Positions 1 to 11,600 of a stretch of 64,000 nucleotides of DNA are shown piece after piece. Under the pieces are notes generated by a model, which was given only the letters and a program-made list of their open reading frames with translations, ran no database searches and was not told the DNA's origin. Made by a program: the position numbers and the translations under genes. The stretch comes from Trinickia symbiotica (GTDB taxonomy: Bacteria > Pseudomonadota > Gammaproteobacteria > Burkholderiales > Burkholderiaceae). The stretch spans positions 62,001 through 126,000 of the forward strand of contig NZ_PTIR01000012.1 of NCBI RefSeq assembly GCF_002934455.1, written 5' to 3'. Positions within the stretch are counted from its first letter, which is position 1. Each line of letters opens with the position of its first letter.

Positions 1-358
1 CACGCCACCCCCTCACAAACGCGCCGAGCCACAAACGTTTGCCCAAACGCGCGCCTTCGCGCCACTTGTTCGTCGACACCGTTCCTCCATGACCGAGCTC
101 GATGCCGGACACGCATCAGCAAGCCAATGTCTGGCCAACAGCCGGATGGCGGTCAGCATAGGAACGAATCGTGTCGGACTGATGAAGATCTTACGGAGTC
201 GGAATCAATCGTAACTTCTTGTAACGCGCTCAATTGGAAGAGCGATTCCGAAGCAGGGACACGCGCGGCGGCCCGCTAGCCGCACGAACGCGTGGAAGAA
301 CGTAAGGGAGGCGAAGGCGCGTGCCTGGGCGACACGCGCGGCCGACGAAGGCGAACGA
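1..358. other. non-coding stretch at window edge
   Basis: I see no convincing gene here. The open frames that cross it run out of phase with galU and have no recognisable protein character. It lies downstream of galU, so it probably holds that gene's 3' end signals, but I could not pick out a clear hairpin plus T-run. Confidence 0.5.
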
Positions 359-1240
359 TCAGACAGTGAGATGCGCCACGTAGTCGCGCAGGTAGGCATC
401 GAACGAGTCGCCGATCTCGGGGTGGCGCAGCGCGAACTCGACGGTCGCCTTGAGATAACCAAGCTTGCTGCCGCAATCGTAGCGCGTGCCGTAGTACCGA
501 TAAGCCAGCACTTGCTCCTCCGTCAGCAGCGAATGCAAGGCGTCCGTCAGCTGAAGCTCGCCGAGCGTACCAGGCTCGAGCTTGCGCAAGTGCGCGAAGA
601 TGCTCGGCATGAGCACATAGCGGCCGACTACGCCGAGGTTCGACGGTGCATCGTCCGGCGCCGGCTTCTCGACGATGCCCGACAGCTTGAAGATGTCCTC
701 CTCCCATTCGCGACCTTCCACCACGCCGTACGAACGCGTGTCCTCACGCGCGATCGCTTCGACGCCGACGATCGAGCTGTGATAATGGTTGAAGACGTCG
801 ATCATCTGCTTCATGACGGGCCGCTCGCAGTAGAGCAAGTCATCCGCGAGAATCACGGCGAACGGGTGGTCCGCCACGAGCTTTTCGGCGCACAACACCG
901 CGTGCCCCAAGCCGCGCGCGGTCGGCTGACGCACGTAGAAGCAATCCACATGGCTCGGCTTGATGTTGCGCACCAGGTCGAGCAGCTTTTCCTTGCCGCG
1001 CGCTTCGAGCTCCGCCTCGATCTCGTACGATGTGTCGAAATGATCCTCGATCGCGCGCTTGCTGCGGCCCGTCACGAAAATGAGCTCCGTGATTCCAGCC
1101 TCGATTGCCTCCTCCACCGCATATTGGATGAGCGGCTTGTCGACGATTGGCAGCATCTCCTTGGGGCTCGCCTTCGTAGCGGGCAAGAACCGCGTACCCA
1201 AGCCAGCCACCGGGAATACCGCTTTGGTGACTTTCAACAT
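359..1240 (-). CDS. galU: UTP--glucose-1-phosphate uridylyltransferase
   Basis: Makes UDP-glucose from UTP and glucose-1-phosphate in the cytoplasm, the donor for glucose, galactose and glucuronate units of surface polysaccharides. The N-terminus carries the nucleotidyltransferase signature GLGTRFLPATKASPKEMLP (about residues 13-31), and the length of 293 aa is normal for bacterial GalU. I start at the ATG at 1240, because a GAGGGG ribosome site lies about six bases upstream; a TTG and another ATG directly precede it and are less well spaced. In the cepacian bce-II cluster the terminal gene bceT is a GalU paralogue, and the genes that follow here match that cluster, so this is probably the bceT copy rather than the housekeeping one. 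Confidence 0.93.
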   Translation of the reverse strand: MLKVTKAVFPVAGLGTRFLPATKASPKEMLPIVDKPLIQYAVEEAIEAGITELIFVTGRSKRAIEDHFDTSYEIEAELEARGKEKLLDLVRNIKPSHVDCFYVRQPTARGLGHAVLCAEKLVADHPFAVILADDLLYCERPVMKQMIDVFNHYHSSIVGVEAIAREDTRSYGVVEGREWEEDIFKLSGIVEKPAPDDAPSNLGVVGRYVLMPSIFAHLRKLEPGTLGELQLTDALHSLLTEEQVLAYRYYGTRYDCGSKLGYLKATVEFALRHPEIGDSFDAYLRDYVAHLTV

Positions 1241-1301
1241 CATCAACCCCTCTCTGTCAGTTCTTTATGTGAAGCGTGATTAAGCTATTCGAAAGAAAAA
1301 G

Positions 1302-1463
1302 CTAGAAGCGCTCGACTGCCTCCTCGCTGCCGCGTGCGTCCCGGTGCTTGTCTCGAACCGCCGAGAAGCGCGCCGCTTCATCGCGCTCGACGGCCTCCCG
1401 GTAGGCCGATACGGCAACGAGAATCAGCAGCACGGCGCCCCCCGCTATCCAATGCAAGTCCAT
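1302..1463 (-). CDS. small single-pass membrane protein, unknown function
   Basis: A 53-residue protein that opens MDLHWIAGGAVLLILVAVSA, a clear N-terminal membrane helix, followed by a charged tail rich in Glu, Arg and Asp. The start at 1463 is chosen over one 15 codons upstream because AGGGAG sits about six bases before it. It lies upstream of galU on the same strand with a 61 bp gap and may be co-transcribed. I recognise no family. Confidence 0.5.
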   Translation of the reverse strand: MDLHWIAGGAVLLILVAVSAYREAVERDEAARFSAVRDKHRDARGSEEAVERF

Positions 1464-1715
1464 GAGACGCTCCCTTCGCGACCTGTCGTACGTGCAAGCT
1501 AACATCAAAAAAACCGAACAATAATCCGCCGCCGGGCGGCCGATGTTTTTTACCGGATGACAGAAAGCGTTGCCCCTATCCGTATCGACAGGCCTGTACG
1601 GGCACTAGCCGTTTTAGTCGTTTTTTTTCACTCTACGATGCGATTTGAATGCGGGACCTGTGTTTGCAGGTGCCGCCGCGATCAATCGACCATTCCATCC
1701 CCGAGAGGCTCGCGC

Positions 1716-2921
1716 ATGAACGAATCGCCCGCCCTCCCCGTCGACGGCGCCGCGCCGGCCGCCCCCGCGGCCGGCTTGCTCGGCGTATCGCCGTCAGCCG
1801 TTGCCTCCAAGGAAGCTTTCATCGACGCAATGCGCGGCGTCGCTGCGCTGCTCGTCGCCTACTTTCACTGCAGGCAGGTTGCGTGGATCGGCATGCACCG
1901 ATTTCATGAGCTGGCGGGATTCTCGCTCGACCCGAGCGTCGTAATCGGTTACCTGACGCTGCCCATCGCCTACGGCTCGGCCGGCGTATCGATCTTCTTC
2001 GTCGTCAGCGGCTATTGCATTCATCGCAATGCGGCACTGCGGCTCGCGGCGGACCCGTCCTACCGGCTCGACGCCGGTATCTTCTGGGCACGCCGTTTCA
2101 CCCGCATCTATCCCGTCCTGATCGCGGCATTGCTGTTGACGCTCGCGCTCGACTCGATCAGTCGCGGCTTCCCGCCCGTCAGTCACAAGATTCTCGATAA
2201 CGGTCCGCACGCGTTTCTCGTCAATCTTTTCTCGTTGCAGGGCGTATTCGGACATACCTACGGCTCGAACGGCGCGCTCTGGACACTCGCCATCGAAGTT
2301 CAGTTCTACGCCGTCTACCCTCTTCTTTTCGCCGCGCGCCGACGGTTCGGGATGCCTATCGTCCTCAGCTGCATTGCGGTCCTGAACATCATTTCCGGTT
2401 GGCTGCTCGAACCGAAGTTCATCTCCTTTTTCACCTCGTACTGGTTCTCGTGGGCGATCGGCGCCTATCTCGCCGAAATTCGCGCCCAGCCGGGAGCCTT
2501 GGCGCTCAGCGCGCGCGGCGTCCTCGTTTGGCGCAGCGCCGCGATGGCGGGCGCCGTGCTGGGCTGCGCGGCGTTCAATGTCAGTCAATACGTCGCGTTC
2601 CAGTTCTGGGCTATCGGTTTCGCATGCGTCCTCCGCACGGCCCTGAGACCGGACGACAGGCGCGCTTCGTCAAGCATCGTCATGCAGTCGTTCTCTCGCC
2701 TGGGCGCATTCAGCTACTCGCTGTATGCCATCCACCTACCCATCTTCGTTTGCCTGCAGGCCGTCTTCTTCCGCTCGGCGTTACAGGCTTCGATTTGGCC
2801 GTCGATCGCTTTCATGCCCGTCGCCGTCGTTGCCGCTTATCTGTTCTATCAATGCGTGGAGTTGCCCGCCATCCGCTGGTCAGCCAGCATCAAACGGCGA
2901 GCTCCGAGCGGCACCGATTGA
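1716..2921 (+). CDS. membrane acyltransferase (acyltransferase 3 family), bceS-like
   Basis: An integral membrane O-acyltransferase that probably adds acetyl or another acyl group to EPS sugars. The protein (401 aa) starts AFIDAMRGVAALLVAYFHC after a Pro/Ala-rich lead of about 30 residues; the RG(x)AAL...FH motif with the conserved His is typical of acyltransferase 3 (OafA/YrhL type). About ten hydrophobic segments follow, with FVVSGYCIHR after the second. The frame stays open 159 bp upstream, but the ATG at 1716 follows a GAGAGG site and gives a normal N-terminus. In bce-II clusters an acyltransferase (bceS) lies between the GalU and the glycosyltransferase gene, as here. It reads opposite to both neighbours; its stop is 8 bp from the stop of the glycosyltransferase gene. 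The acyl group is not known from sequence. Confidence 0.85.
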   Translation: MNESPALPVDGAAPAAPAAGLLGVSPSAVASKEAFIDAMRGVAALLVAYFHCRQVAWIGMHRFHELAGFSLDPSVVIGYLTLPIAYGSAGVSIFFVVSGYCIHRNAALRLAADPSYRLDAGIFWARRFTRIYPVLIAALLLTLALDSISRGFPPVSHKILDNGPHAFLVNLFSLQGVFGHTYGSNGALWTLAIEVQFYAVYPLLFAARRRFGMPIVLSCIAVLNIISGWLLEPKFISFFTSYWFSWAIGAYLAEIRAQPGALALSARGVLVWRSAAMAGAVLGCAAFNVSQYVAFQFWAIGFACVLRTALRPDDRRASSSIVMQSFSRLGAFSYSLYAIHLPIFVCLQAVFFRSALQASIWPSIAFMPVAVVAAYLFYQCVELPAIRWSASIKRRAPSGTD

Positions 2922-2929
2922 GCCGCCGC

Positions 2930-5383
2930 TCACGGCTTCTCGCGCGCCGCCGTCCGACCTAGAATGCGCCGTACGTCGTCGGCGTACGCCTGATCGCCGA
3001 ACCGGCGCCGCGCGGCTTCGTAGCCGTTTTCGATCAGCCTTGCACGAAGGCCTTCGTCCGTGCGTAACCGAGCGAGCGCTTCGGCCAGCGCGGTCGCATC
3101 ATCGGGTTCGCAAAGCAGACCGTTCGTTCCATCTTCGACAATCTCGGTCACGCCGCCGGCCCGCATGCCGACGACGGGCCGCTTTGCCAGCATGCCTTCG
3201 ACGATGACGCGACCGAACGGCTCGGGCGCGATGGACGTATGCGCGATGATGTCGACGGCGCGCATGCAAGCCGGTATGTCTTCGCGAAAGCCGAGGAAAT
3301 GGACACGCGATGCCATGCCGTGCGTTTGCGCGAACGCCTTCAACGAGGCCTCGTAATCGTGCTCGCCGAAGAGCGGCGCGCCAACGAGCGCAACATGCAT
3401 GTCGGGATCGCGCAGCGCCGCTTCGAGCAGCACATGCTGCCCCTTCCAGTGCGCGAGGCGGCTGAACGAGCCGACGATGAACGCATCGAGCGGCAATCCG
3501 AGGCGCTCCCGCAACACGTCCCTCGGCACCTTGTCGTAACGGCGAAACGGCGTCTCCGATATGCCGTTGAAGACGACATCGACGCGCTCCTTTCGCGCGC
3601 CCGTCAAGTCGATGAACGCCTTCGCGGACGCGGCCGAATTCGCGATCACGTGATCGAGCCCGAACTTGCCGCACCATTTGATCGCCATCCGCTGCAAACG
3701 CCCGAAGTGCTCGGCGCTGACGATATCGCGCAGATGCCAGACGACGGGCCGCCGCGCGATGGCGCCTGCGAGCGCGCTCACCACCATCGCCCGCTGCGTG
3801 TTGGCGTAGATCACGTCGAAATGCCGCGCCCGTCGTGCTGTCTCGCGCACGAGCAGCCCGATGCCGCGCAACGTCGCTATCCTCGGCAGGCCGCCGCCCT
3901 TCGTAATTCCGCGCAGCCGCGGCGCCTCGAGCACGTCGACGCCGACGCCGGCCTGCTCGAGCGCAAGGCGAAATGGCCCGTCGTCGAACAGAACGACTTC
4001 CACGCTATCGCTCATATGGCGGCCGAGTTCGAGCAGCGACAGCTCCGCCCCGCCGAGTACGCCGCTCTGGTCGACCGCAAGCACTTTGATCGGCGCGGGC
4101 ACGCGGGCAACCGCGCGATTTGCGACATGAGGCGCGACGGCAGGCGCCGTCTCGACGCGACCGTTGCTCCTGAGAGCGGAGGTCCCCGGACGCACCTCGT
4201 CCAAGTATGCGAGGAACCGTTCGTGGAAACGAGCGACCGAGAAGCGCTCGGCATTCGCGCGACAATCGCGTGCTGAAAACCGCTGCCCCCCTCGCTCGAA
4301 TTCGCCGACAGCGGCGACGATGGCCGCGGCGCTCTGCTCTTCGAAAAAGAGCCCCGTAGGCGACGATTGTGACAAGCCTCGCACCGTTTCGAGCGCGCCT
4401 CCCTTTCCGTACGCGATCACGGGCGTTCCGCATGCCTGTGCTTCGACCGGGGCGATGCCGAAATCCTCTTCCGCCGCGAAGACGAACGCCTTGGCCCTGC
4501 GCATGTACTCGTGGAGCACGGAGAACGGCTGGTAGCCCATGACTTCGACGTTGGCCGCCGCCTTCGCGCGCACGGCATGCATCTGCGGCCCATCGCCGAT
4601 CACGACGAGCTTCTTCTCCGGCATGCGCGCGAACGCCTCGACGATCAGCTCGACCTTCTTGTACGGAACAAGTCGCGAAGCGGTCAGATAGAAATCCTCC
4701 TTGTGCTCGCCGAGCGAAAATGCATCTACGTCCACCGGCGGAAACACGACACGCGCCTCGCGCTGATAAACCTTCTTGATCCGACGCGCGATGAATTCCG
4801 AATTCGCGACGAAGTGGTCAACCGAGTTGACGGTGCGAATATCCCAATTGCGAATGTAATGAAGCACGACGCGGGCGAGCGCCGAGCGCAGTCCTCGCGT
4901 AAGGTGCGATTGCTCGAGGTACTGATGCTGGAGATCCCACGCATAGCGAATCGGCGAATGAACGTAGCTGACGTGCAGTTGGTCCGGGCCCGTCAACACC
5001 CCTTTCGCCACGGCGTGGCTGCTCGATATCACGAGATCGTATCCGCTCACGTCGAGTTGCTCGATCGCGAGCGGCATCAGCGGCAGGTAGGCGCGATAGC
5101 GTGTGCGCGCGAACGGCAGATGCTGAATGAACGAAGTCGTCGCACGCTTGCCGCGCAGGAACGTCCGATCCTCGAGAAAATCGACGAGACTGAACAGATC
5201 GGCCTCGGGAAAGCAGGCGATGATCTGCTCCAGTACGCGCTCAGCGCCCGCGTAAGTCACGAGCCAGTCGTGAACGATGGCCACGCGCGGCGTTCGCGCT
5301 GCCGTCGCGGGAGCGGTCCGCCACGATATCGGGGTGGAAACGAGCGAAGCGGCCTCGCTCGTGATCAGCGCTTCATCGCTCAT
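2930..5383 (-). CDS. tandem-domain GT4 glycosyltransferase, bceR-like
   Basis: An 817-residue protein made of two complete GT-B fold, family 4 glycosyltransferases in one chain, so it may add two successive sugars to the lipid-linked EPS repeat. Domain 1 (about residues 30-420) opens RVAIVHDWLVTYAGAERVL and carries the EX7E motif in EEDFGIAPVEAQACG. Domain 2 (about 440-810) opens IKVLAVDQSGVLGGAELSLL and has its own EX7E motif in EPFGRVIVEGM. No membrane helix is evident. The frame continues upstream to 5806, but that part lies inside the flippase gene in another frame. The ATG at 5383 overlaps the flippase stop as ATGA and follows AAGGAG, so the two are translationally coupled. Domain 1 is closely similar to the single-domain protein at 31000-32232. 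Position matches bceR of the cepacian locus. Confidence 0.9.
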   Translation of the reverse strand: MSDEALITSEAASLVSTPISWRTAPATAARTPRVAIVHDWLVTYAGAERVLEQIIACFPEADLFSLVDFLEDRTFLRGKRATTSFIQHLPFARTRYRAYLPLMPLAIEQLDVSGYDLVISSSHAVAKGVLTGPDQLHVSYVHSPIRYAWDLQHQYLEQSHLTRGLRSALARVVLHYIRNWDIRTVNSVDHFVANSEFIARRIKKVYQREARVVFPPVDVDAFSLGEHKEDFYLTASRLVPYKKVELIVEAFARMPEKKLVVIGDGPQMHAVRAKAAANVEVMGYQPFSVLHEYMRRAKAFVFAAEEDFGIAPVEAQACGTPVIAYGKGGALETVRGLSQSSPTGLFFEEQSAAAIVAAVGEFERGGQRFSARDCRANAERFSVARFHERFLAYLDEVRPGTSALRSNGRVETAPAVAPHVANRAVARVPAPIKVLAVDQSGVLGGAELSLLELGRHMSDSVEVVLFDDGPFRLALEQAGVGVDVLEAPRLRGITKGGGLPRIATLRGIGLLVRETARRARHFDVIYANTQRAMVVSALAGAIARRPVVWHLRDIVSAEHFGRLQRMAIKWCGKFGLDHVIANSAASAKAFIDLTGARKERVDVVFNGISETPFRRYDKVPRDVLRERLGLPLDAFIVGSFSRLAHWKGQHVLLEAALRDPDMHVALVGAPLFGEHDYEASLKAFAQTHGMASRVHFLGFREDIPACMRAVDIIAHTSIAPEPFGRVIVEGMLAKRPVVGMRAGGVTEIVEDGTNGLLCEPDDATALAEALARLRTDEGLRARLIENGYEAARRRFGDQAYADDVRRILGRTAAREKP

Positions 5384-6846
5384 GCGCTTCTCCTTGGATC
5401 GAGGCGCAGCAACACGTTGCGGACGATGCCGCGCAGGGCGGGCGAAGTCGTCATCGACCACGAGACGTTCGCGCAGGCCAGGCCCGTGGCCAATACCGCG
5501 AGCGCGGCGAGATTCGTGACGGCGTGGGCGCAACAAGCGCTGACACCGAGAAACGCCAGATGGCCGAGCATATCGAGCACGATCGGGCGAGCACGTATCG
5601 ACGACAAATGAAGCAGCACGCCGTAATCGACGAGCGAGCGCATCACGACGACGACGGCGGCGCCCGTCAGGCCGAAGTGCGTGATGCCGAGCATCAGGAC
5701 GCCCGCGAAAAACGGCAGCTCGACGATGCCGATCCATGCCGCGCGCGCCGGATCGACTTGCGACTGGATCAAAAGCCGCGTGACGCCCGCCTGCCCGACG
5801 AGCCACACGCTCACGATCAGGATGCGCCCCACGTTCACCGAGGCCGATGCGAGCTCGTTACCGATCCACAGGTCGAGAAACGGCCCGAGCGCGAGCATGG
5901 CGACGATCATGATCGGCGTGAAGACGCCGTTGAGGAATTCGAGCGCCTGCCGTACGAGCGCATCCGCGTGATCGCGCTCGATCGCCGACAAGCGCGGAAA
6001 CAGCGTGCGCACGAGCGCATTCGGCAGCATATTGAGCCGCGTCACGAGGTTTTGCGGCACCGTGTAGTAGGTCACGAAGCGCGCGCCGAGCCCCGCGCCG
6101 AGCAACACGCGATCGAGCGTATCGCCGATCATGATCGCCATGCTCGCCACGAGCATCCAACCGCCGAAGCGAAACAAGTCCTTGGCCACGCGCAAGCGCG
6201 GCATGAGGATGCGATCGATGCCGAGCACGCGCATACCGGCGCGTGCGAGCAGCACCGCTCCGATCGCGCGCGCGAGCACGGCGGCCGCGAGCACGCTCGG
6301 CAACGTCGGCGCGATGAGCCATGCGGCGCCGAGCGGCAACAGCTGAAAGAGAAACGTCCCGAGCGTCTGGTTCGCGTTGTAGACGCCGAAGCGCTCGGCC
6401 CCGTTGATGGCGCCCGCGCAGACCCATGAGACGTTGGCGATCGGAATGGCGAGAGCAAGCCAGGGAAGCGCGTGATAAACCTCTTCACGCAGCAGCGGAG
6501 CGGTATGCGTGAAGTAGGCCGTGTAGACGAACCCGCCCACGTAGATCAGCGCTCCGCCCGCGACACCCGTCACGAGATTGAGCCAAAACGCGCTCCAGAA
6601 AACGAGCGCGCTCTGCTCACCATCGTTTGCCGCGCGCGCCTTCGAGATGTGGTTCTGGGCAGCCATGCTCATGCCGAGGTCGAGCACGCCGAAATAGCCG
6701 ATGAACGTCCAGACGAGGCTCACCACACCGTACCGCTCGACGCCGAGCAGCCGGATATAGCTCGGCACCGTGACCAGCGATACGAACGTCGGCAGGATCA
6801 GCCCGAAGAAGTTGATCGCGACGTTTCTGAGCATCCCCTTATCCAT
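5380..6846 (-). CDS. Wzx-type polysaccharide flippase, bceQ-like
   Basis: A 488-residue polytopic membrane protein, about 12-14 predicted helices, of the polysaccharide biosynthesis (Wzx/RfbX) family, which flips undecaprenyl-linked repeat units across the inner membrane. It opens MDKGMLRNVAINFFGLILPTF, with the PSYIRLLGVERYGVVSL stretch typical of Wzx proteins. Its start lies 8 bp inside the end of the upstream propeller gene, and its stop overlaps the start of the glycosyltransferase, so three genes form one tight operon. It is the first of two flippases in the window (the other at 27967) and lies where bceQ lies in bce-II clusters. Confidence 0.9.
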   Translation of the reverse strand: MDKGMLRNVAINFFGLILPTFVSLVTVPSYIRLLGVERYGVVSLVWTFIGYFGVLDLGMSMAAQNHISKARAANDGEQSALVFWSAFWLNLVTGVAGGALIYVGGFVYTAYFTHTAPLLREEVYHALPWLALAIPIANVSWVCAGAINGAERFGVYNANQTLGTFLFQLLPLGAAWLIAPTLPSVLAAAVLARAIGAVLLARAGMRVLGIDRILMPRLRVAKDLFRFGGWMLVASMAIMIGDTLDRVLLGAGLGARFVTYYTVPQNLVTRLNMLPNALVRTLFPRLSAIERDHADALVRQALEFLNGVFTPIMIVAMLALGPFLDLWIGNELASASVNVGRILIVSVWLVGQAGVTRLLIQSQVDPARAAWIGIVELPFFAGVLMLGITHFGLTGAAVVVVMRSLVDYGVLLHLSSIRARPIVLDMLGHLAFLGVSACCAHAVTNLAALAVLATGLACANVSWSMTTSPALRGIVRNVLLRLDPRRSA

Positions 6847-9094
6847 CGGTGCTCACCCGCGATGGCGTCCAGCGGTACATCATGACCTTGCCGCGCGCAT
6901 CCTCCTCGACGAACACGAGGTATTCGCCGTTCTCGCGCCGATGCGCCGTTATCGCATTGGCGACGTCGATGTGGCCCGAGGTATTGCCGACCTCCGCGCC
7001 CGGGTTGATGACGCCGACCTCGGCGCCGGTGTTTTTGTCGAATACGTGCACCGCCCCGATGAATTCGACGGCGAAGAGATAATCGCCTTCGACGGTCACG
7101 CTGACGAGTGTGCGCCGCGGGTTCCCCGCCGGCTGCCAGAGCAGATTCGTCGCATACCGCAACGTCGGCTTCGCGCTCGACCAGTGGTCGTAGCGCGCGA
7201 GCACACGGCCGATTTCCTTCGGCACATCCTTGCTCTCCGGCATCGCATCCGCGGTGTAGCCGGTGACGAACAGCGTATCGCCGCCGGCGTCGTAGATCGC
7301 ACGCTTGACGTACCTGAATGGCGCGGGAATCGGAAACGTCGCCATCTTCGCGTACGAGTAGACCGGATTTCCCGACGAGTCGATACCGCCGAAGCGCAAG
7401 CGGTGAATCGCCGTATCGTTGGCACGCCAGATATCGCCCTTTGTGTCGACCCACCAGCCCCAGCCGCCCGCGAGCTTTTCGTCGCTCGTGTTTCGTTCGA
7501 ACTCCTCAGGATTGAATTGCCCATCGCCCTTCTCGTTGCGCCAGATCCACTCACCGCCCGGCGGGGCGTTGGGCACGGACCGGACACCTGAGGCCCGCCC
7601 GGCGATGAAACCCGACGGAATGGCGGTCTCGCCGTCATGCGGCGGATCGAAGCGATAAATCTTCAAGTGATCGGCGTACATATCGGTCAGATAGAGGAAC
7701 GTACGGCCGTTCACACGCCGCGCGAGAGGCGTGCCCGGCCATTGATCCATATGGAAAACCGTATCCTCGGGATACTTGAACCGGTTAGAGAGGAATCCTG
7801 CGTATTTCCATTCGTGGCCAGGCGGCTGAGAGAAATCGAGGACGAAGCGCTTGTTGCCGGTGAAGACACTGTCGCGCCGGCCTGGATCGGCGCATGCCCC
7901 ATCGACGAACAAGAGCCCGTCCACCTCCCATCGCAGCCGGCCGTCGGGCGAATAGCTCTGCAGCGATGCGCCGAGCCCGGCCCCGATGGTGCCGGGATGC
8001 GGACCGACGCCGTTCATGGAGACATAGATGTTCCCTGCGGCGTCGACGCCGACACCGGTCAGTCCGTTGAATCGCAACGGTCCGGGCCGCCCTGATTCGC
8101 TCGGCGCGCCGCCCCAGATTCCGTTGCGTTGTCCGAACGTGCCGCTCAGTTCATATCGACCCGGCTTCGTGGCCGTAAAAACGAGGATCTGCTGACGCCA
8201 GCCGTTGTCCGCGATCAGCAAACGCCCGTTCTTGTCGACGGTGACGTCGACGGCTCGCGTGTCCTCCGGCAATGCCACGACGTCGGGCAACTTCTTGCCG
8301 TCGGCGCCATAGTGAGCGAGATTCGCGGACGTCCCGGTCAAGGTATCGGTCAATACCCATAGCGTGCCGTCGGGTGCCAACGACATCCGCCCGGGCTCGT
8401 GCACGGGCCACGTCGCGACTTTCTTCATCGACTCGGCGTCGAACACATCGATCTCGTCGCGCTTTGCAGTGGCCGCATAGAGCATCGAATCGGTCGCAGC
8501 GAGTCCATCGATCCGTTCGCCGGTTCCAACGGCCACGTCGTTGACGGGCAGAAAAGCCGATGCGAGCACCGCGTGCGGGTCCGCGCCTGACACCTGGCGA
8601 AATGGCTGGACTCGCGTAACGTCGCCGATCGCGCGGCGCGTGATGCCGAACCATTGCCTCCCTTTCGGCGGCCAGACGCCTTCGGCCGCGAGCTTGCCAT
8701 TCTCGTTGCCCCGTGCGACGGCAATGAACGCATAGCGGTTATTGATCGCCACGGCGTTGCCTCCCGCGTTGCCCCAACCGTGCGTGCCGCCCGCGAATTG
8801 AAGCCGCCGGCCGTCCTGATAGACGCTCGCTTCGGCACCGCTCTCGTCCCATGGCGAATCCGTGAACACCCGGCCATCGGGCGAGACGGCGATCGATGTG
8901 ATGTCGATCTGCGTCCATTCACCGTGGCCGAAGCCCGAGGTATTGCCGATCCACGATGTAGTCACGGCGAGCTGCCTGCCGGGCGCGCGAACGAGAGGCC
9001 GCGGCGAGTCGTGAGCCTGAGCCCCCATGCATTCAGCGAGCAGCGCGACGCACATGAGAACGCAGCGGATCGCCCGCCGAGTCGACATACCCAT
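6839..9094 (-). CDS. secreted beta-propeller (NHL/PQQ-like) protein of the EPS operon
   Basis: A 751-residue exported protein. The start ATG at 9094 follows GAGGGGGA, and the N-terminus is a signal peptide (RAIRCVLMCVALLAECMGAQA, cleaved around residue 27). The body contains repeated blade-like strands such as ITSIAVSPDGRVF, MSLAPDGTLWVLTD, VTVDKNGRLLIADN and VGVDAAGNIYVSMN, the pattern of an NHL or SMP-30-like beta-propeller. I see no catalytic signature. It overlaps the flippase gene by 8 bp and heads the flippase-glycosyltransferase operon, in the place of bceP in bce-II; I do not know whether it is homologous to BceP. A role in binding or trimming polysaccharide in the periplasm is inference from context only. 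Confidence 0.75.
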   Translation of the reverse strand: MGMSTRRAIRCVLMCVALLAECMGAQAHDSPRPLVRAPGRQLAVTTSWIGNTSGFGHGEWTQIDITSIAVSPDGRVFTDSPWDESGAEASVYQDGRRLQFAGGTHGWGNAGGNAVAINNRYAFIAVARGNENGKLAAEGVWPPKGRQWFGITRRAIGDVTRVQPFRQVSGADPHAVLASAFLPVNDVAVGTGERIDGLAATDSMLYAATAKRDEIDVFDAESMKKVATWPVHEPGRMSLAPDGTLWVLTDTLTGTSANLAHYGADGKKLPDVVALPEDTRAVDVTVDKNGRLLIADNGWRQQILVFTATKPGRYELSGTFGQRNGIWGGAPSESGRPGPLRFNGLTGVGVDAAGNIYVSMNGVGPHPGTIGAGLGASLQSYSPDGRLRWEVDGLLFVDGACADPGRRDSVFTGNKRFVLDFSQPPGHEWKYAGFLSNRFKYPEDTVFHMDQWPGTPLARRVNGRTFLYLTDMYADHLKIYRFDPPHDGETAIPSGFIAGRASGVRSVPNAPPGGEWIWRNEKGDGQFNPEEFERNTSDEKLAGGWGWWVDTKGDIWRANDTAIHRLRFGGIDSSGNPVYSYAKMATFPIPAPFRYVKRAIYDAGGDTLFVTGYTADAMPESKDVPKEIGRVLARYDHWSSAKPTLRYATNLLWQPAGNPRRTLVSVTVEGDYLFAVEFIGAVHVFDKNTGAEVGVINPGAEVGNTSGHIDVANAITAHRRENGEYLVFVEEDARGKVMMYRWTPSRVSTDG

Positions 9095-9340
9095 CCATTC
9101 CCCCTCTGCGTCTATGAACGCCTTATCTGTCGTCGTTCAGCCGCCTTCAGAGTACGGAGAAACTATTGCCCGTAAAGGCCAAATTTTTCTAAAAAAAATA
9201 CCGTTCCCCTGCTCGGCATCCGAAATGGATCGCGCACGCGCCCGATGCGCTTTATGGGTTTTTCATCAATTTCTTTTTTCTAGAATGGGTCGATCCGAAC
9301 GCACTGCCCGGCACGCCTCGCCGGCCAAGGAAACGAGCCT
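9095..9340. promoter_or_regulatory. divergent promoter region of the bce-II-like block
   Basis: This gap separates the leftward propeller-flippase-glycosyltransferase operon from the rightward acyltransferase-GMD operon, so it must hold both promoters. It is clearly AT-richer than its surroundings (A/T runs around 9180-9200 and 9255-9285). I did not find -35/-10 pairs good enough to name. Confidence 0.55.
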
Positions 9341-11498
<2,158 letters not shown>

Positions 11499-11600
11499 CG
11501 CGGTCCGCTCAATCGCCGTACATGTCGATGCGTCCGTCGAGGTAGCAACGGCCCGCACACTGCGCAATGACCGCAATGCATACGGGCGTTGCCCCGCAGC

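Noticed and set aside
371-1279. Long rightward frame antisense to galU
   Set aside because: Frame is a shadow of galU; composition is Arg/His-rich and no motif is present.
5384-5806. N-terminal extension of the tandem GT4 protein to 958 residues
   Set aside because: It lies inside the flippase gene in another frame, has Arg-rich shadow composition, and a coupled ATG with a strong ribosome site exists at 5383.
11502-11600. Short Cys-containing frames between GMD and the nucleoside hydrolase
   Set aside because: Two overlapping readings both look faintly protein-like, neither has a ribosome site or enough length to judge.
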